A stretch of 35,926 nucleotides of DNA from assembly GCA_046154185.1 (NCBI GenBank), contig JBJXGE010000031.1:1-35926 (forward strand). Direction: 5' to 3'. Source of the stretch: JBJXGE01 sp046154185 (GTDB taxonomy: Bacteria > Planctomycetota > UBA8108 > UBA1146 > JAJFFE01). Shown one piece after another: positions 1-7,542 of the stretch. The position numbers and the translations under genes are program-made. Each line of letters starts with the position of its first letter. Positions within the stretch are counted from its first letter, which is position 1. Under the pieces are notes generated by a model that was not told where the DNA came from, did no database searches, and was given only the letters and a program-made list of their open reading frames with translations.

Positions 1-2
1 AG

Positions 3-281
3 CGCTTGTCGCGCAATCTCCAGACGACTCGCAGCGAACGCGACCGCGCACGTGCTCTCGCCCACGAACTGGAGCTCGCTGGCGGCGGGTTGCGCAACAT
101 CTACCAACCCGGTCTGCGGGATGACGATCCGGCGCGACGGGACAAACTGAACCTCATGCGGGAGTTGTTCGAGAGCAACAAGCAACTCCACATTTTTGTG
201 AAGACCCGGCAGGTCGCGGTCGTCGGCGCAGTCGTGAGCGAAGGAGCGTCGGAATCGCGGCCCACCGCCGAAGGTCAGTGA
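3..281 (+). CDS. 3' end of a gene of unknown function (truncated by window edge)
   Basis: The reading frame is open from the first bases of the window to a TGA at 279-281, so only the last ~92 codons are visible and the true start lies outside. A TTG at position 6 could be read as a start but has no ribosome binding site in view. The visible part opens with a charged, probably helical or coiled-coil stretch rich in Arg, Glu and Leu. It continues with a segment around NIYQPG and a hydrophobic stretch (VAVVGAVV), and has a polar tail. I do not recognise a family. It ends 88 bases before the MamK-like gene on the same strand, so the two may share a transcript and this protein could be a partner of the filament; that is inference only. 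Confidence 0.55.
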   Translation, partial: RLSRNLQTTRSERDRARALAHELELAGGGLRNIYQPGLRDDDPARRDKLNLMRELFESNKQLHIFVKTRQVAVVGAVVSEGASESRPTAEGQ

Positions 282-369
282 GGCCGCGACCGCAACGCAA
301 GTGCCCCTCATCGCGCTTCGGGTGGCGACTGCATCAACACGTGTACTCTAAGTTTTGAGGAGAGTTTTC

Positions 370-1401
370 ATGGCGGAGACCATTTACCTGGGCATTGACC
401 TCGGCACGAGTCGAACCTCCATCACGTCGTCGACGGGAGTACGCGAGACTGTCTGGTCGTATGTCGGATACCCGGAGGACCACGTCGCCCGCAAGATGCT
501 CGGGGGTCGCGATGTGATTTACGGGCAAGAAGCGCTCGAGAATCGCATGTCCGTGCGATTAGCGCGGCCGCTCGCCCAAGGTGTCATCAAGTCGGGCAAC
601 GACGAAGACGGACAGCTTGCACGCAAAGCCGTGCGCGATTTGCTCGAGCACGTCATCGGGCTCGCCAAAGCGCCGTCCGGGAGCACGCTCTACGCCGTGA
701 TTGGCGCGCCGGCGGAAGCGAGCGTCGAGAGCAAGGCGTTGATCATCGAGTCGGCGCGCAATTTCGTCGACAGCGTCATTGTGTGCTCGGAGCCTTTTTC
801 AGTCGCGTACGGACTCGATTTCTTGCGCGACGTGCTGGTCATCGACATCGGCGCCGGAACCACGGACCTCTGCCGCGTTCACGGCACGATGCCAAAGCCG
901 CAAGACCAACGCACCCACCACGTCGCTGGCGATTCGATCGACGAAACGTTGGCGCGCCTGCTCAAGGAGAAGTTCCCAAAGGCGCAGTTCACTGTGCATA
1001 CATTGCGAGAGTTTAAGGAGCGCCATTCTTCGGTGACGCGCAACATGGATCCGGTGCGGGTCACGATGACCGAGAGCGGCAAGCCGAAGGAATTCGACAT
1101 CACGGCGGCCATGTACGAAGCGTGCTACACGATCGTGCCACCGACGGTCGAGTTGCTGCAGGATCTCATCGCCACGTACGACCCGGACTTCCAGGCCAAA
1201 ATGCGCAATAACATCTTGCTCGGCGGCGGCGGTAGTCAGATCACCGGGTTGGGGCGCGCCATCGAGGACGCCTTGCGCGAGTTCGGCGGCGCCAAGGTGA
1301 CGACGGTCGAGGAGCCTCAATACGCCGGCTCCAACGGCGCGCTCAAGATCGCGCTCGACATGCCGGCGGAGTACTGGAAGGACATCCGCAGCCTCGCCTA
1401 G
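370..1401 (+). CDS. MamK-like bacterial actin ATPase
   Basis: The 343-residue product is an actin/HSP70-fold ATPase. Phosphate-1 loop: GIDLGTSRTS near residue 8. Phosphate-2 loop: VIDIGAGTTD around residue 160. Adenosine loop: LLGGGGSQITGL near residue 305. From memory it resembles magnetosome MamK more than MreB, ParM or DnaK: the LGIDLGTS start, the VGYPED motif, VSEPF/CSEPF followed by VAYGLD, DIGAGTTD, and a C-terminal NGALK...PAEYW segment comparable with RGALRLAEELPPQYW of MamK all line up. Length also matches MamK (~347-360). MamK polymerises into cytoplasmic filaments that align magnetosomes. The start is the ATG at 370, with GAGGAG seven bases upstream. No other mam gene is visible in the window, so the cargo is unknown. 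It could be a MamK-like actin of a non-magnetic organism. Confidence 0.85.
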   Translation: MAETIYLGIDLGTSRTSITSSTGVRETVWSYVGYPEDHVARKMLGGRDVIYGQEALENRMSVRLARPLAQGVIKSGNDEDGQLARKAVRDLLEHVIGLAKAPSGSTLYAVIGAPAEASVESKALIIESARNFVDSVIVCSEPFSVAYGLDFLRDVLVIDIGAGTTDLCRVHGTMPKPQDQRTHHVAGDSIDETLARLLKEKFPKAQFTVHTLREFKERHSSVTRNMDPVRVTMTESGKPKEFDITAAMYEACYTIVPPTVELLQDLIATYDPDFQAKMRNNILLGGGGSQITGLGRAIEDALREFGGAKVTTVEEPQYAGSNGALKIALDMPAEYWKDIRSLA

Positions 1402-1452
1402 GCCCAGATTCTTCCTAAGAGCGTTCCTGGTCGCGCGTGTTTGAGGCCTAGG
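1397..1452. terminator. Possible bidirectional terminator between convergent genes
   Basis: CCTAGGCC at 1397-1404 is repeated inverted as GGCCTAGG at 1445-1452. Each arm contains the TAG stop codon of one of the two converging genes (MamK-like and aroE). The 40-base loop and the missing T-run make this a weak call. Confidence 0.25.
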
Positions 1453-2356
1453 GGGCCGGCGCGTCGCCACCGCTTCGCGCGTTAGCGCGTTCCAGCGCGG
1501 CTCGCATCGCCGCGAGCGGCGCCGCGCGACCGGTCCACAGATCGAAGCTTCGCGCGCCTTGGTGGAGTAAGAGCGCAAGACCATCCGCGACGACGAGTCC
1601 GCGCGCGCGCCCGCCCGCCACGAGCGCAGTCTCGCGACCGGGGAAATAAACGCAATCGAGCAGCGTTGTGCCGGGCGCTAGTAGCTCCGGTCGCACTACG
1701 CTTGCTTTCGCGTCGCGCATTCCCAACGTCGTCGCGTTGCAGACGAGCTGCGTCGCCAACAACTCGTCCTGAACGCGCGTCGCATCGTCGAGCGCGACGG
1801 CCGTCAACGGCGCGCGCTCGCCGCGCGCGGAGACCGCGCTCGCATTCAGCGCGAGGTCGTGAATCAGCTCGACCGCGCGATCGAGCCGCCGCGCGACCAC
1901 GATGATTCTCCGCACCCCCAAGCCCAGGAGTGCGAAGACTACGGCACGCGCCGCTCCACCCGCGCCAAAAACCAGCGCCGAATTGCCGGCCGCGCTGATC
2001 CCTGCCTCGCCCAACGCCCCGGCGACACCGGTGACGTCCGTGTTGTAACCGACGATTTCAAGTCGGTCGTTCGACCGTTCGATCACGACCGTATTGATGG
2101 CCCCGACGGCTCGAGCGACCGCGTCGACACGGGTGCACAGGCGCAGAGCCGCTCGTTTGTGCGGGACAGTGATGTTGAAACCACGGACATCCGGACGCGC
2201 AGCGACTAATTCCGGCCACACCACGTCGAGTTGGTCGGGCGGCACGGGCACGGCGTCATAACGCCAATCCGTGAGGCCGCACGCGTCGAGCGCGGCATTC
2301 TGCATCGCCGGCGAAAATGTGTGGTCAAGCGGCCAGCCGACGACTCCAAGCCGCAT
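1448..2356 (-). CDS. aroE: Shikimate dehydrogenase (NADP+)
   Basis: AroE reduces 3-dehydroshikimate to shikimate with NADPH in the cytoplasmic shikimate pathway. The 302-residue product has the family landmarks in order: N-terminal GVVGWPLDHTFSPAMQNAAL, NITVPHK with catalytic Lys67, GAINTV, YNTD with catalytic Asp107, the nucleotide-binding GAGGAAR at 131-137, NATTLGM, DCVYFPG, and a C-terminal DGLALLLHQGARSF. The usual Ser-x-Ser substrate clamp reads Thr-Phe-Ser here, and the usual His of the HNAA motif is Gln. AGGG lies eight bases before the ATG. aroD lies about 750 bases away on the opposite strand, so two shikimate genes are neighbours but not co-transcribed. It faces the MamK-like gene tail to tail. 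Confidence 0.93.
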   Translation of the reverse strand: MRLGVVGWPLDHTFSPAMQNAALDACGLTDWRYDAVPVPPDQLDVVWPELVAARPDVRGFNITVPHKRAALRLCTRVDAVARAVGAINTVVIERSNDRLEIVGYNTDVTGVAGALGEAGISAAGNSALVFGAGGAARAVVFALLGLGVRRIIVVARRLDRAVELIHDLALNASAVSARGERAPLTAVALDDATRVQDELLATQLVCNATTLGMRDAKASVVRPELLAPGTTLLDCVYFPGRETALVAGGRARGLVVADGLALLLHQGARSFDLWTGRAAPLAAMRAALERANARSGGDAPAP

Positions 2357-2450
2357 CTGCCGGCCCTTCGTTTATGAAGCTGCAGGGGAATGAAGAACGC
2401 ACGCGCCGACAGTCACGAATTGTGATGGATAAAGCAACAGCGAGCGAGTC

Positions 2451-2594
2451 TCAAGTGAGGATTACGTACGCGAAATAGAACAGGCCCCAGAAGAACGGTG
2501 CGGCCAGGATCCACACGACGACGGCGCGCGCGCGGACTTCTTCATCGGCATCTGGCCTGCAACACCGGGGCGTCGCGACTGTCCGACTGAGCAT
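2451..2594 (-). CDS. Small single-pass membrane protein (47 aa)
   Basis: A short frame runs from an ATG at 2594 to a TGA at 2451-2453, with GAGGT seven bases upstream of the ATG. The N-terminal half is polar, with a CC pair near residue 11 and an acidic DADEE. The C-terminal half (about residues 25-46) is one hydrophobic, aromatic-rich helix containing WILAAPFFWGLFYFAYVIL. That polar-head, membrane-tail layout with a good ribosome site argues for a real gene. It lies 94 bases upstream of aroE on the same strand and may be co-transcribed. No known family is recognised and function is unknown. Confidence 0.5.
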   Translation of the reverse strand: MLSRTVATPRCCRPDADEEVRARAVVVWILAAPFFWGLFYFAYVILT

Positions 2595-3102
2595 CGATGG
2601 GACCTCGCTGAAAAAATGAAGCGAGCAACAACGACGCGAGAAGACAGCAAGCCGTGTTCCAAGAAAAGCGTTAAGTGTCGACGACGATGGTATTCCTCAC
2701 TGCGTCACGCACGAGCGATCGAGCACCATAGTGACGCAGCATCGCGCGGCGAGTCAGTGTGCGTGTGCAGGGAGATTTCCCGGTCACAATTGAACTCTCC
2801 GCGTCCGCCCATTTCATGGCGAATGTGCTCGTCGCGCCGAATCGATCGACGCGCATAACGGTCGCATGCAGGTCCTTCGGCGGTGCCATCCGGTGCGTCG
2901 AAAACGCGGATTCTGCGCCGCACCCGCGAGTAGTGTTGGAATCCCCGGCACGAACTCCGGCTCGGCCATCGCAAGGCCGCGGTCGGTGCTGGCCACGCGT
3001 GCGCTGGATTCCTCGTAGCGTCAGCTGCGCCACCCGGACATACTCAGCCTCGCGACGTGGCGTCCGTCTCGGACTTGACTGATCGCACTAATAGAGGAAC
3101 GC
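2595..3102. other. Gene-free stretch between the small membrane ORF and aroD
   Basis: No intact gene is supported on either strand. Reading frames here overlap one another on both strands and have shuffled composition. The minus strand between about 2970 and 2700 carries pieces that look like a decayed hotdog thioesterase (separate entry). No tRNA, CRISPR or strong hairpin is seen. The last ten bases hold the aroD ribosome binding site. Confidence 0.4.
2700..2970 (-). pseudogene. Possible remnant of a hotdog-fold acyl-CoA thioesterase
   Basis: On the minus strand, pieces of a 4-hydroxybenzoyl-CoA-thioesterase-like protein appear in different frames. First is a start-like MAEPEFVPG at 2969. 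A shifted frame then gives FQHYSRVRRRIRVFDAPDG. The other frame gives DLHATVMRVDRFGATSTFAM, and a final shift gives TGEISLHTHTD followed by a stop. In intact members the second and third segments are separated by about 60 residues that are missing here. The order of segments is right, which suggests a gene broken by frameshifts and an internal deletion. The match is from memory and short, so chance resemblance is a real possibility. Confidence 0.28.
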
Positions 3103-3831
3103 GTGCATCTGCGCAGCATCCATTACTGCCTGCCGCTCGGCGGCGCTCGGCTCGCCGACGCGGAAACCGAGCTCCGCGCCCACGCCATGCAATCTCGCTA
3201 CTTCGAGCTGTGGATGCTTGGCTTCGTGGATCCGCCGAGCGCGGCGATGGTTGAGGCGCTCGCGCGAGACTTTCCCGGGCGGCTGATTGTGCCGCTGCGC
3301 CCCCCGCCAGCGGATGGCGTTGCCGCCGCGTCACCGCGCGCCGAAGTCTCACTCGAGGCTCGATTGGCGCTGGTCGACGACCTTGTGCGCGCCGACCTCT
3401 ACCTGGATCTCGAGTTGCGAACGCAGCGCCCCGAGGTCGACGCGTTTCGCCGCCACCCCAAACCAACCGCACGCTTCATTGTCTCGCACCACGACTACGC
3501 GCGGACACCGAGTCTCGAAGATCTCATGGCGATCGCGAGCGACGCGCGCGCCGTCGGCGCCACGATTACCAAGGTCGCGACGCTTTGTCGGTCACCCGAT
3601 GACGCGTTGCGTCTCCTCCAATTCGAGCGCTGGCTGACGGCCCGCGGGCAACGCCACATCGTGCTCGGCATGGGAAAGCATGGCGTCGCGACGCGGATCT
3701 TCGGCACGTTGTGGGGAAACGAATTCGTCTACGCCCCCGTGGATCCGTCGCGAGCGACGGCGCCCGGGCAGCTCACGCGAGCCCAACTCGAGGCGATTTT
3801 CGCGCAGCTCGGTTCGATCGCCGGGGCTTGA
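3103..3831 (+). CDS. aroD: Type I 3-dehydroquinate dehydratase
   Basis: AroD dehydrates 3-dehydroquinate to 3-dehydroshikimate through a Schiff-base lysine. The 242-residue product has SHHDY with catalytic His130, KVAT with Schiff-base Lys157, and the C-terminal phosphate/carboxylate-binding region GMGKHGVATRIFGTLWGNEF followed by VYAPVD and APGQL. These are hallmarks of the type I class, and the length is typical. The start is GTG at 3103, with AGAGGAA at 3093-3099. It follows the pathway order directly: its product is the substrate of the nearby aroE. No other shikimate gene is in the window. Confidence 0.92.
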   Translation: MHLRSIHYCLPLGGARLADAETELRAHAMQSRYFELWMLGFVDPPSAAMVEALARDFPGRLIVPLRPPPADGVAAASPRAEVSLEARLALVDDLVRADLYLDLELRTQRPEVDAFRRHPKPTARFIVSHHDYARTPSLEDLMAIASDARAVGATITKVATLCRSPDDALRLLQFERWLTARGQRHIVLGMGKHGVATRIFGTLWGNEFVYAPVDPSRATAPGQLTRAQLEAIFAQLGSIAGA

Positions 3832-3908
3832 TGGCAACGCCGCCATCCCGCCTTTCGCACCGATCGTCACTCGAACCAAAACACCGATCTCCTAGGCAAC
3901 CTTCGTGC

Positions 3909-3927
3909 CAGCCCGTTTGACGGGCTG
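3909..3927. other. Short perfect hairpin between aroD and the basic-protein gene
   Basis: CAGCCCG and CGGGCTG form a perfect 7-bp stem around a 5-base loop. There is no T-run on either side, so it is a poor intrinsic terminator. It overlaps the -35-like TTGACG of the next gene and could be a regulator site or a weak end for the aroD transcript. Confidence 0.35.
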
Positions 3928-3946
3928 CGGCGCACCATCCTAGTCT
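3917..3946 (+). promoter_or_regulatory. Candidate sigma-70-type promoter for the basic-protein gene
   Basis: TTGACG at 3917-3922 is followed after 18 bases by TAGTCT at 3941-3946. The ribosome site AAAGGAG lies at 3967-3973, giving a short leader. The -10 match is only 3 of 6, so the call is tentative. Confidence 0.3.
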
Positions 3947-3979
3947 TTATTGAACCAACCTGAACGAAAGGAGATTCAG

Positions 3980-4354
3980 TTGGCAGTTCATATGAAACGA
4001 AGGTCGACGACCTTCAAACGAGTCTCGGGCCGTAAGTCGACGACGAAGTCCACGCGCATGAATCGCACGACGCATGCGCGCAAGACTTTCTCGACGACTC
4101 GCAAGATGAATCTCGTGACGAGCTGGATGAAGGCCAAGAAGAAGGGTGTCACGTTCACCAACTTCTGCAAGGCCAACAAAGTCAGCATGGTGAGCTTGCG
4201 CCTGTGGGTCAAAACCTGCGCGAAGCGCGGGACTTTCACGACCAGCGTGCGCCGGAAAACCAGCACGAGCGGTCGCACCAAGAATAAGTCCTTCGGTGCC
4301 AAGATGACCCGCCGCGCTCGGTCGCGGAACAAATTCCACAGCGGCCGGAACTGA
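3980..4354 (+). CDS. Small Lys/Arg/Thr/Ser-rich basic protein with HTH-like core
   Basis: The product is about 124 residues, strongly basic and almost free of acidic residues. Two tails rich in Lys, Arg, Ser and Thr flank a more ordinary core containing GVTFTNFCKANKVSMVSLRL. From memory this core resembles the short helix-turn-helix of transposase-associated and regulatory proteins (pattern: Phe-Cys-x5-Val-Ser-x3-Leu-x-x-Trp). Nucleic acid binding is the simplest reading: a nucleoid-associated or RNA-binding protein. This is inference from composition; no family is recognised. AAAGGAG at 3967-3973 is six bases before a TTG at 3980. The ATG at 3992 is 18 bases away and less likely. The gene is a clean single unit with a promoter-like sequence and a strong terminator, suggesting high expression. 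Confidence 0.8.
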   Translation: MAVHMKRRSTTFKRVSGRKSTTKSTRMNRTTHARKTFSTTRKMNLVTSWMKAKKKGVTFTNFCKANKVSMVSLRLWVKTCAKRGTFTTSVRRKTSTSGRTKNKSFGAKMTRRARSRNKFHSGRN

Positions 4355-4391
4355 GCGCGAGCTCGCACGGCAGCGAATCCGCAACGGAGAG

Positions 4392-4424
4392 AAAACCCTG
4401 GCGCGAAATCGGCCGGGGTTTTTT
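4392..4424. terminator. Rho-independent terminator, probably bidirectional
   Basis: An 11-bp stem (one G-T pair) joins AAAACCCTGGC with the GCC-rich 3' arm ending in TTTT around a 9-base loop. A T-run follows on the plus strand and an A-run precedes it. It can therefore stop the basic-protein transcript and the converging membrane-protein transcript. Confidence 0.85.
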
Positions 4425-4477
4425 CGTTGCCTTGCCTTTTGGTACTGTCCGCAGCACCGCAAAGAAAAACGGCGTGT

Positions 4478-6046
4478 TCAAGGTGGGAGCGGAATAACGA
4501 GCGGTTCAGCGAAGCGTTCGATCCAAGGCGCGTTCTCCGGAGTGTTACGCATCAGGACAAGAGCCGCCGAGCTGGCAGCGGTGGATCGATGGACGCATGA
4601 CCAATCGCTCGTCACGAGGAGATGCAGGAGTCGCCAGTTGCGCTCATTCAGCTCGAGCAGCGCGACGGTCACGCCGTGCGCATCCAACAATTCCGTGAAT
4701 CCGCGTCGCGCGTCGAGGATGTGCAAGTAGTCGGCCATGTACGCGCTGCCATACAGGTCGTTGCGGCCGTCCACGAAAACGCGCGAGTTCGGTGCGAAGG
4801 CCGCCATGAGGAAACTCCCCCAACGGTACTCGTTGAAGATGACGCCCGGCACTTGCTGGTCTGCGATGAACTGCGCGGCCGTGATCGGGAGGCCGACGCG
4901 CGGGTCGTAGCCGAGCGCTTCCGCTGTCGGCACCCGACCGAGCGAAATTTGTGCGACGAAGAGTAGCGCCACGACCGCGACGGCCGGCTTCGTCGACGCC
5001 GCAAGACCAGCCGACTGACGGCCGGCGAACCACAACGCGGCGCGCCGGAGCGCGATCGCGAGCGCCGGCGCCGCGCTAAACGCGAGCACGAACAAGGCGA
5101 GTCCGACATGACGACGCGCCGTTATCGCCAAACCACAAAACGCGAGGAATAGGCACAAATCGCGGCCGCTCACCCGACCGCGACTCGCTGCGAAACCGGC
5201 CACGCAGCCCGCGATCAGCACGGCGACGCGTGGTAGCGCGGCGAGCACGGTCGATTCCCATTCCATGTTGAACGACGTCAACGCTGGGTCGAGTGCGTAG
5301 AGAAATGGATAGATCACCTGACGCCAACCGTAGGGATTCAAGAAGCTCACGGCGATGCAACCGGCCAGCGTGAGCGCGAGACGGCGCGCTGCGCGGCCCG
5401 GCGCCCGCCGAATGAGAAGCGGCGCGGCTTCTACGACGAGTGGAATTGCGAGCACGACCCAGCCGATCACGAAGCCGGCGTGACAATTCACCCAGAGTGC
5501 GGCCGCGATCGGCAAATGCCAACAAGGCGCGCGTCGATCGTCACGCAACAACTGTGCGAGGCCGAAGAGATACCACGCCGCAAAAAAGTAAGTGAGATTT
5601 TGAGGGCGCGTGCTCAGGGGGTCGAGCGCCAACGCCACGGCGCCGACGATGAACGCGACGAACGGCAGACTCAATCCGCGCGCGCGGAGCGCGCACGCGA
5701 GCAACAGGAGCGCGCCCGTCACTGTCAGCGCTGACGTGATCACGAGTCCGGGCAAGCCCAACGCACGATCGACGAGCGTCATCAGCACCTGAAAACCCCA
5801 CTCGCAGTCAACCCACGGTGCGCTGTCGCGAGTCGCGGAGAAGATCCCGACCCGCGGCACGGCGCCGTGCTCGAGGATCCAATCCCCAACCGTCAAGTGA
5901 TAGAAGAGATCGACCGTGTAGGCGGGCACTAGTTGCTGGCTGAACCCGATGCCGAGCGCGAGCGCGAGCGCCATTAACCCGACGACGCGGGGCCGACTAG
6001 CATCAAAAGCTGCCGGCGATGCCGCGGGCGAGTTGAGTGGGAGCAT
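4478..6046 (-). CDS. Polytopic membrane protein, GT-C-like (unknown substrate)
   Basis: The 522-residue product has about ten hydrophobic helices separated by short loops. Near the N-terminus it carries DLFYHLTVGDWILEHG and then WVDCEWGFQ. Later come STRPQNLTYFFAAWYL and LWVNCHAGFVIG. A C-terminal globular part has FNEYRWGSFL and FVDGRNDLYG. I associate this pattern with a large uncharacterised family of GT-C-glycosyltransferase-like membrane proteins in Planctomycetota and Acidobacteriota. The early acidic and His residues after the first helix fit a GT-C active site, but no sugar or acceptor can be named. I chose ATG 6046; an in-frame GTG at 6076 also exists and neither has a good ribosome site. 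It follows the Lon-domain gene on the same strand. Confidence 0.75.
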   Translation of the reverse strand: MLPLNSPAASPAAFDASRPRVVGLMALALALGIGFSQQLVPAYTVDLFYHLTVGDWILEHGAVPRVGIFSATRDSAPWVDCEWGFQVLMTLVDRALGLPGLVITSALTVTGALLLLACALRARGLSLPFVAFIVGAVALALDPLSTRPQNLTYFFAAWYLFGLAQLLRDDRRAPCWHLPIAAALWVNCHAGFVIGWVVLAIPLVVEAAPLLIRRAPGRAARRLALTLAGCIAVSFLNPYGWRQVIYPFLYALDPALTSFNMEWESTVLAALPRVAVLIAGCVAGFAASRGRVSGRDLCLFLAFCGLAITARRHVGLALFVLAFSAAPALAIALRRAALWFAGRQSAGLAASTKPAVAVVALLFVAQISLGRVPTAEALGYDPRVGLPITAAQFIADQQVPGVIFNEYRWGSFLMAAFAPNSRVFVDGRNDLYGSAYMADYLHILDARRGFTELLDAHGVTVALLELNERNWRLLHLLVTSDWSCVHRSTAASSAALVLMRNTPENAPWIERFAEPLVIPLPP

Positions 6047-6097
6047 GGCATCACTATCGGGCCGCGGACCTACCACGCTTGAGGCGATCGCCCGCGA

Positions 6098-6724
6098 TCA
6101 GCTCGGCTTCTTGGCGGTATCGAGCGCGATGACTCGTTCCACGCGCTCACGAACCGGTAGTGCGTAGATTGGATACAACTCTGCCGCTGGGAGTCGCAAA
6201 CTGATCAGCAAGAAATCGGCGAGCTGCGCAACTGTCAACATCTCGAGCAATTCCGCGCCCTCGCTCGCGTGAGCGCGCAAGCAGCGCAAGAGGCGCGTTC
6301 GATACTCCGCTTCCCCGGCGCCGCCATCGACGTCCTGGATGCGCTCATCGAGGCGCGCCACGCTCACGCGTCGATAGAGGCGGTCACTCGCGACTTCGCT
6401 CATTTGCACGCGCGACTCGCCCCGCGCCAGCAGAAGGTAACGGCCATCCTCCAAACGCGTGTACTGCTCGAGGTGGGCAAGCCCACCGATCGCGGCAATC
6501 GGCGGATTCCCGGCGAGTCGCGCGCGGTCGGACTTCAGTACCGCCCCGATGGCGAAGTAGCCGCTGGAATCGAGCACGTCGTCGATCATCTGCCGGTAGC
6601 GAGGCTCGAAGATATGAAAACGTTGGAGCGTGCCAGGGAACAAGACGTGGTCCGCAAGCGGAAAAAGCGGAACGACGAACTCCTGGACGGCTCCACTCAG
6701 GGGCTGTGACCGACTCTCGTCCAC
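6098..6724 (-). CDS. Lon N-terminal (substrate-binding) domain protein
   Basis: The 208-residue product matches the stand-alone LON substrate-binding domain: VPLFPLADHVLFPGTLQRFH, IFEPRYRQMIDDVL, AIGAVL, GGLAHLEQY, GRYLLLARGESR and the helical C-terminal half. The ATPase and protease domains of full Lon are absent and the length is normal for the solo form. Its role is unknown; binding of unfolded or specific proteins is usually proposed. The GTG start at 6724 has AAAGGAA eight bases upstream. It lies 43 bases after dapB on the same strand and ahead of the membrane-protein gene, so the three probably form one operon. Confidence 0.88.
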   Translation of the reverse strand: MDESRSQPLSGAVQEFVVPLFPLADHVLFPGTLQRFHIFEPRYRQMIDDVLDSSGYFAIGAVLKSDRARLAGNPPIAAIGGLAHLEQYTRLEDGRYLLLARGESRVQMSEVASDRLYRRVSVARLDERIQDVDGGAGEAEYRTRLLRCLRAHASEGAELLEMLTVAQLADFLLISLRLPAAELYPIYALPVRERVERVIALDTAKKPS

Positions 6725-6767
6725 TGTCGCGGTTCCTTTCGTTCGACTCCGTGTCGGCCGCGGCGAG

Positions 6768-7460
6768 TCAATTCGCCGCGCGATCGAGCAATAATTTCTC
6801 GAGCCCGTAGATTATTTCGTTGTGTTCCATGACGGCCCGCACACTGAAGAGGAGACCCGTCATGTAGCAGTCGCGATCCAGCGCATCGTGGCGAATCGTC
6901 AGGCGCTCGCCGCGACCACCCAGAATGACTTCTTGATGCGCGAGGAATCCACTCAGGCGAACACTATGGACCGGACACCGCGAACCAGCTGGTAGCGCGG
7001 TGAGCAAACTCTCCTTCGTCCGGAGCGCGGTCCCCGAGGGCGCGTCCTTCTTCAGCGGATGGTGATACTCGACGATCTCGACCTCGGACAAGTAGCGCGC
7101 GGCCTGCGTCGCCAACTGCACCATGAGCGCGGCGCCCAACGAGAAGTTTGGAGCGATCACGCCGCCGAGCTTCAGCTCGCGACCGGCGGCCAGGATGCGC
7201 GCGAGCGCCGACTCTGACAGTCCAGTCGTCCCGACAACCGGCCGCACGCGTTCCGCCAAGTAGCAGTCGAGATGCTGCTCGACTACTTCCGGCGTCGTGA
7301 AGTCGATGGCGATCTCCGCTCGCGCGCGCCGCAGCACGTCGCGCAAATTGTCGGCGCGTCCAACCTTGGCGACGAGATCGAGATCGGGTGCGCTCGCCAG
7401 CGCCCGAACCGTCGCGGTCCCCATCTTGCCGGCCGCCCCGACTACAGCCACCCGCAGCAT
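6768..7460 (-). CDS. dapB: 4-hydroxy-tetrahydrodipicolinate reductase
   Basis: DapB makes tetrahydrodipicolinate on the way to diaminopimelate and lysine. The 230-residue product begins RVAVVGAAGKMG, a Rossmann nucleotide loop. It has IDFTTPE, VVGTTGLS, IAPNFSLG, and the catalytic/substrate motif VEYHHPLKKDAPSGTA with the paired His and the Lys. It is slightly shorter than E. coli DapB (273). The start at ATG 7460 is set by AGGGG seven bases upstream and by the Rossmann motif; the open frame extends further upstream but without family similarity. It leads the dapB / Lon-domain / membrane protein group. Confidence 0.92.
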   Translation of the reverse strand: MLRVAVVGAAGKMGTATVRALASAPDLDLVAKVGRADNLRDVLRRARAEIAIDFTTPEVVEQHLDCYLAERVRPVVGTTGLSESALARILAAGRELKLGGVIAPNFSLGAALMVQLATQAARYLSEVEIVEYHHPLKKDAPSGTALRTKESLLTALPAGSRCPVHSVRLSGFLAHQEVILGGRGERLTIRHDALDRDCYMTGLLFSVRAVMEHNEIIYGLEKLLLDRAAN

Positions 7461-7542
7461 GTCGCCACCCCTTCGTTCGAGCGACCCCGGACTCGACGAC
7501 CGACTCGCGCTCCGCCGCGCTCCGATCGATGATTGACACAAA

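Noticed and set aside
2462..2662. 66-codon minus-strand frame overlapping the small membrane ORF
   Set aside because: The composition is Ser/Arg-rich without hydrophobic structure; the other frame has the ribosome site and membrane helix.
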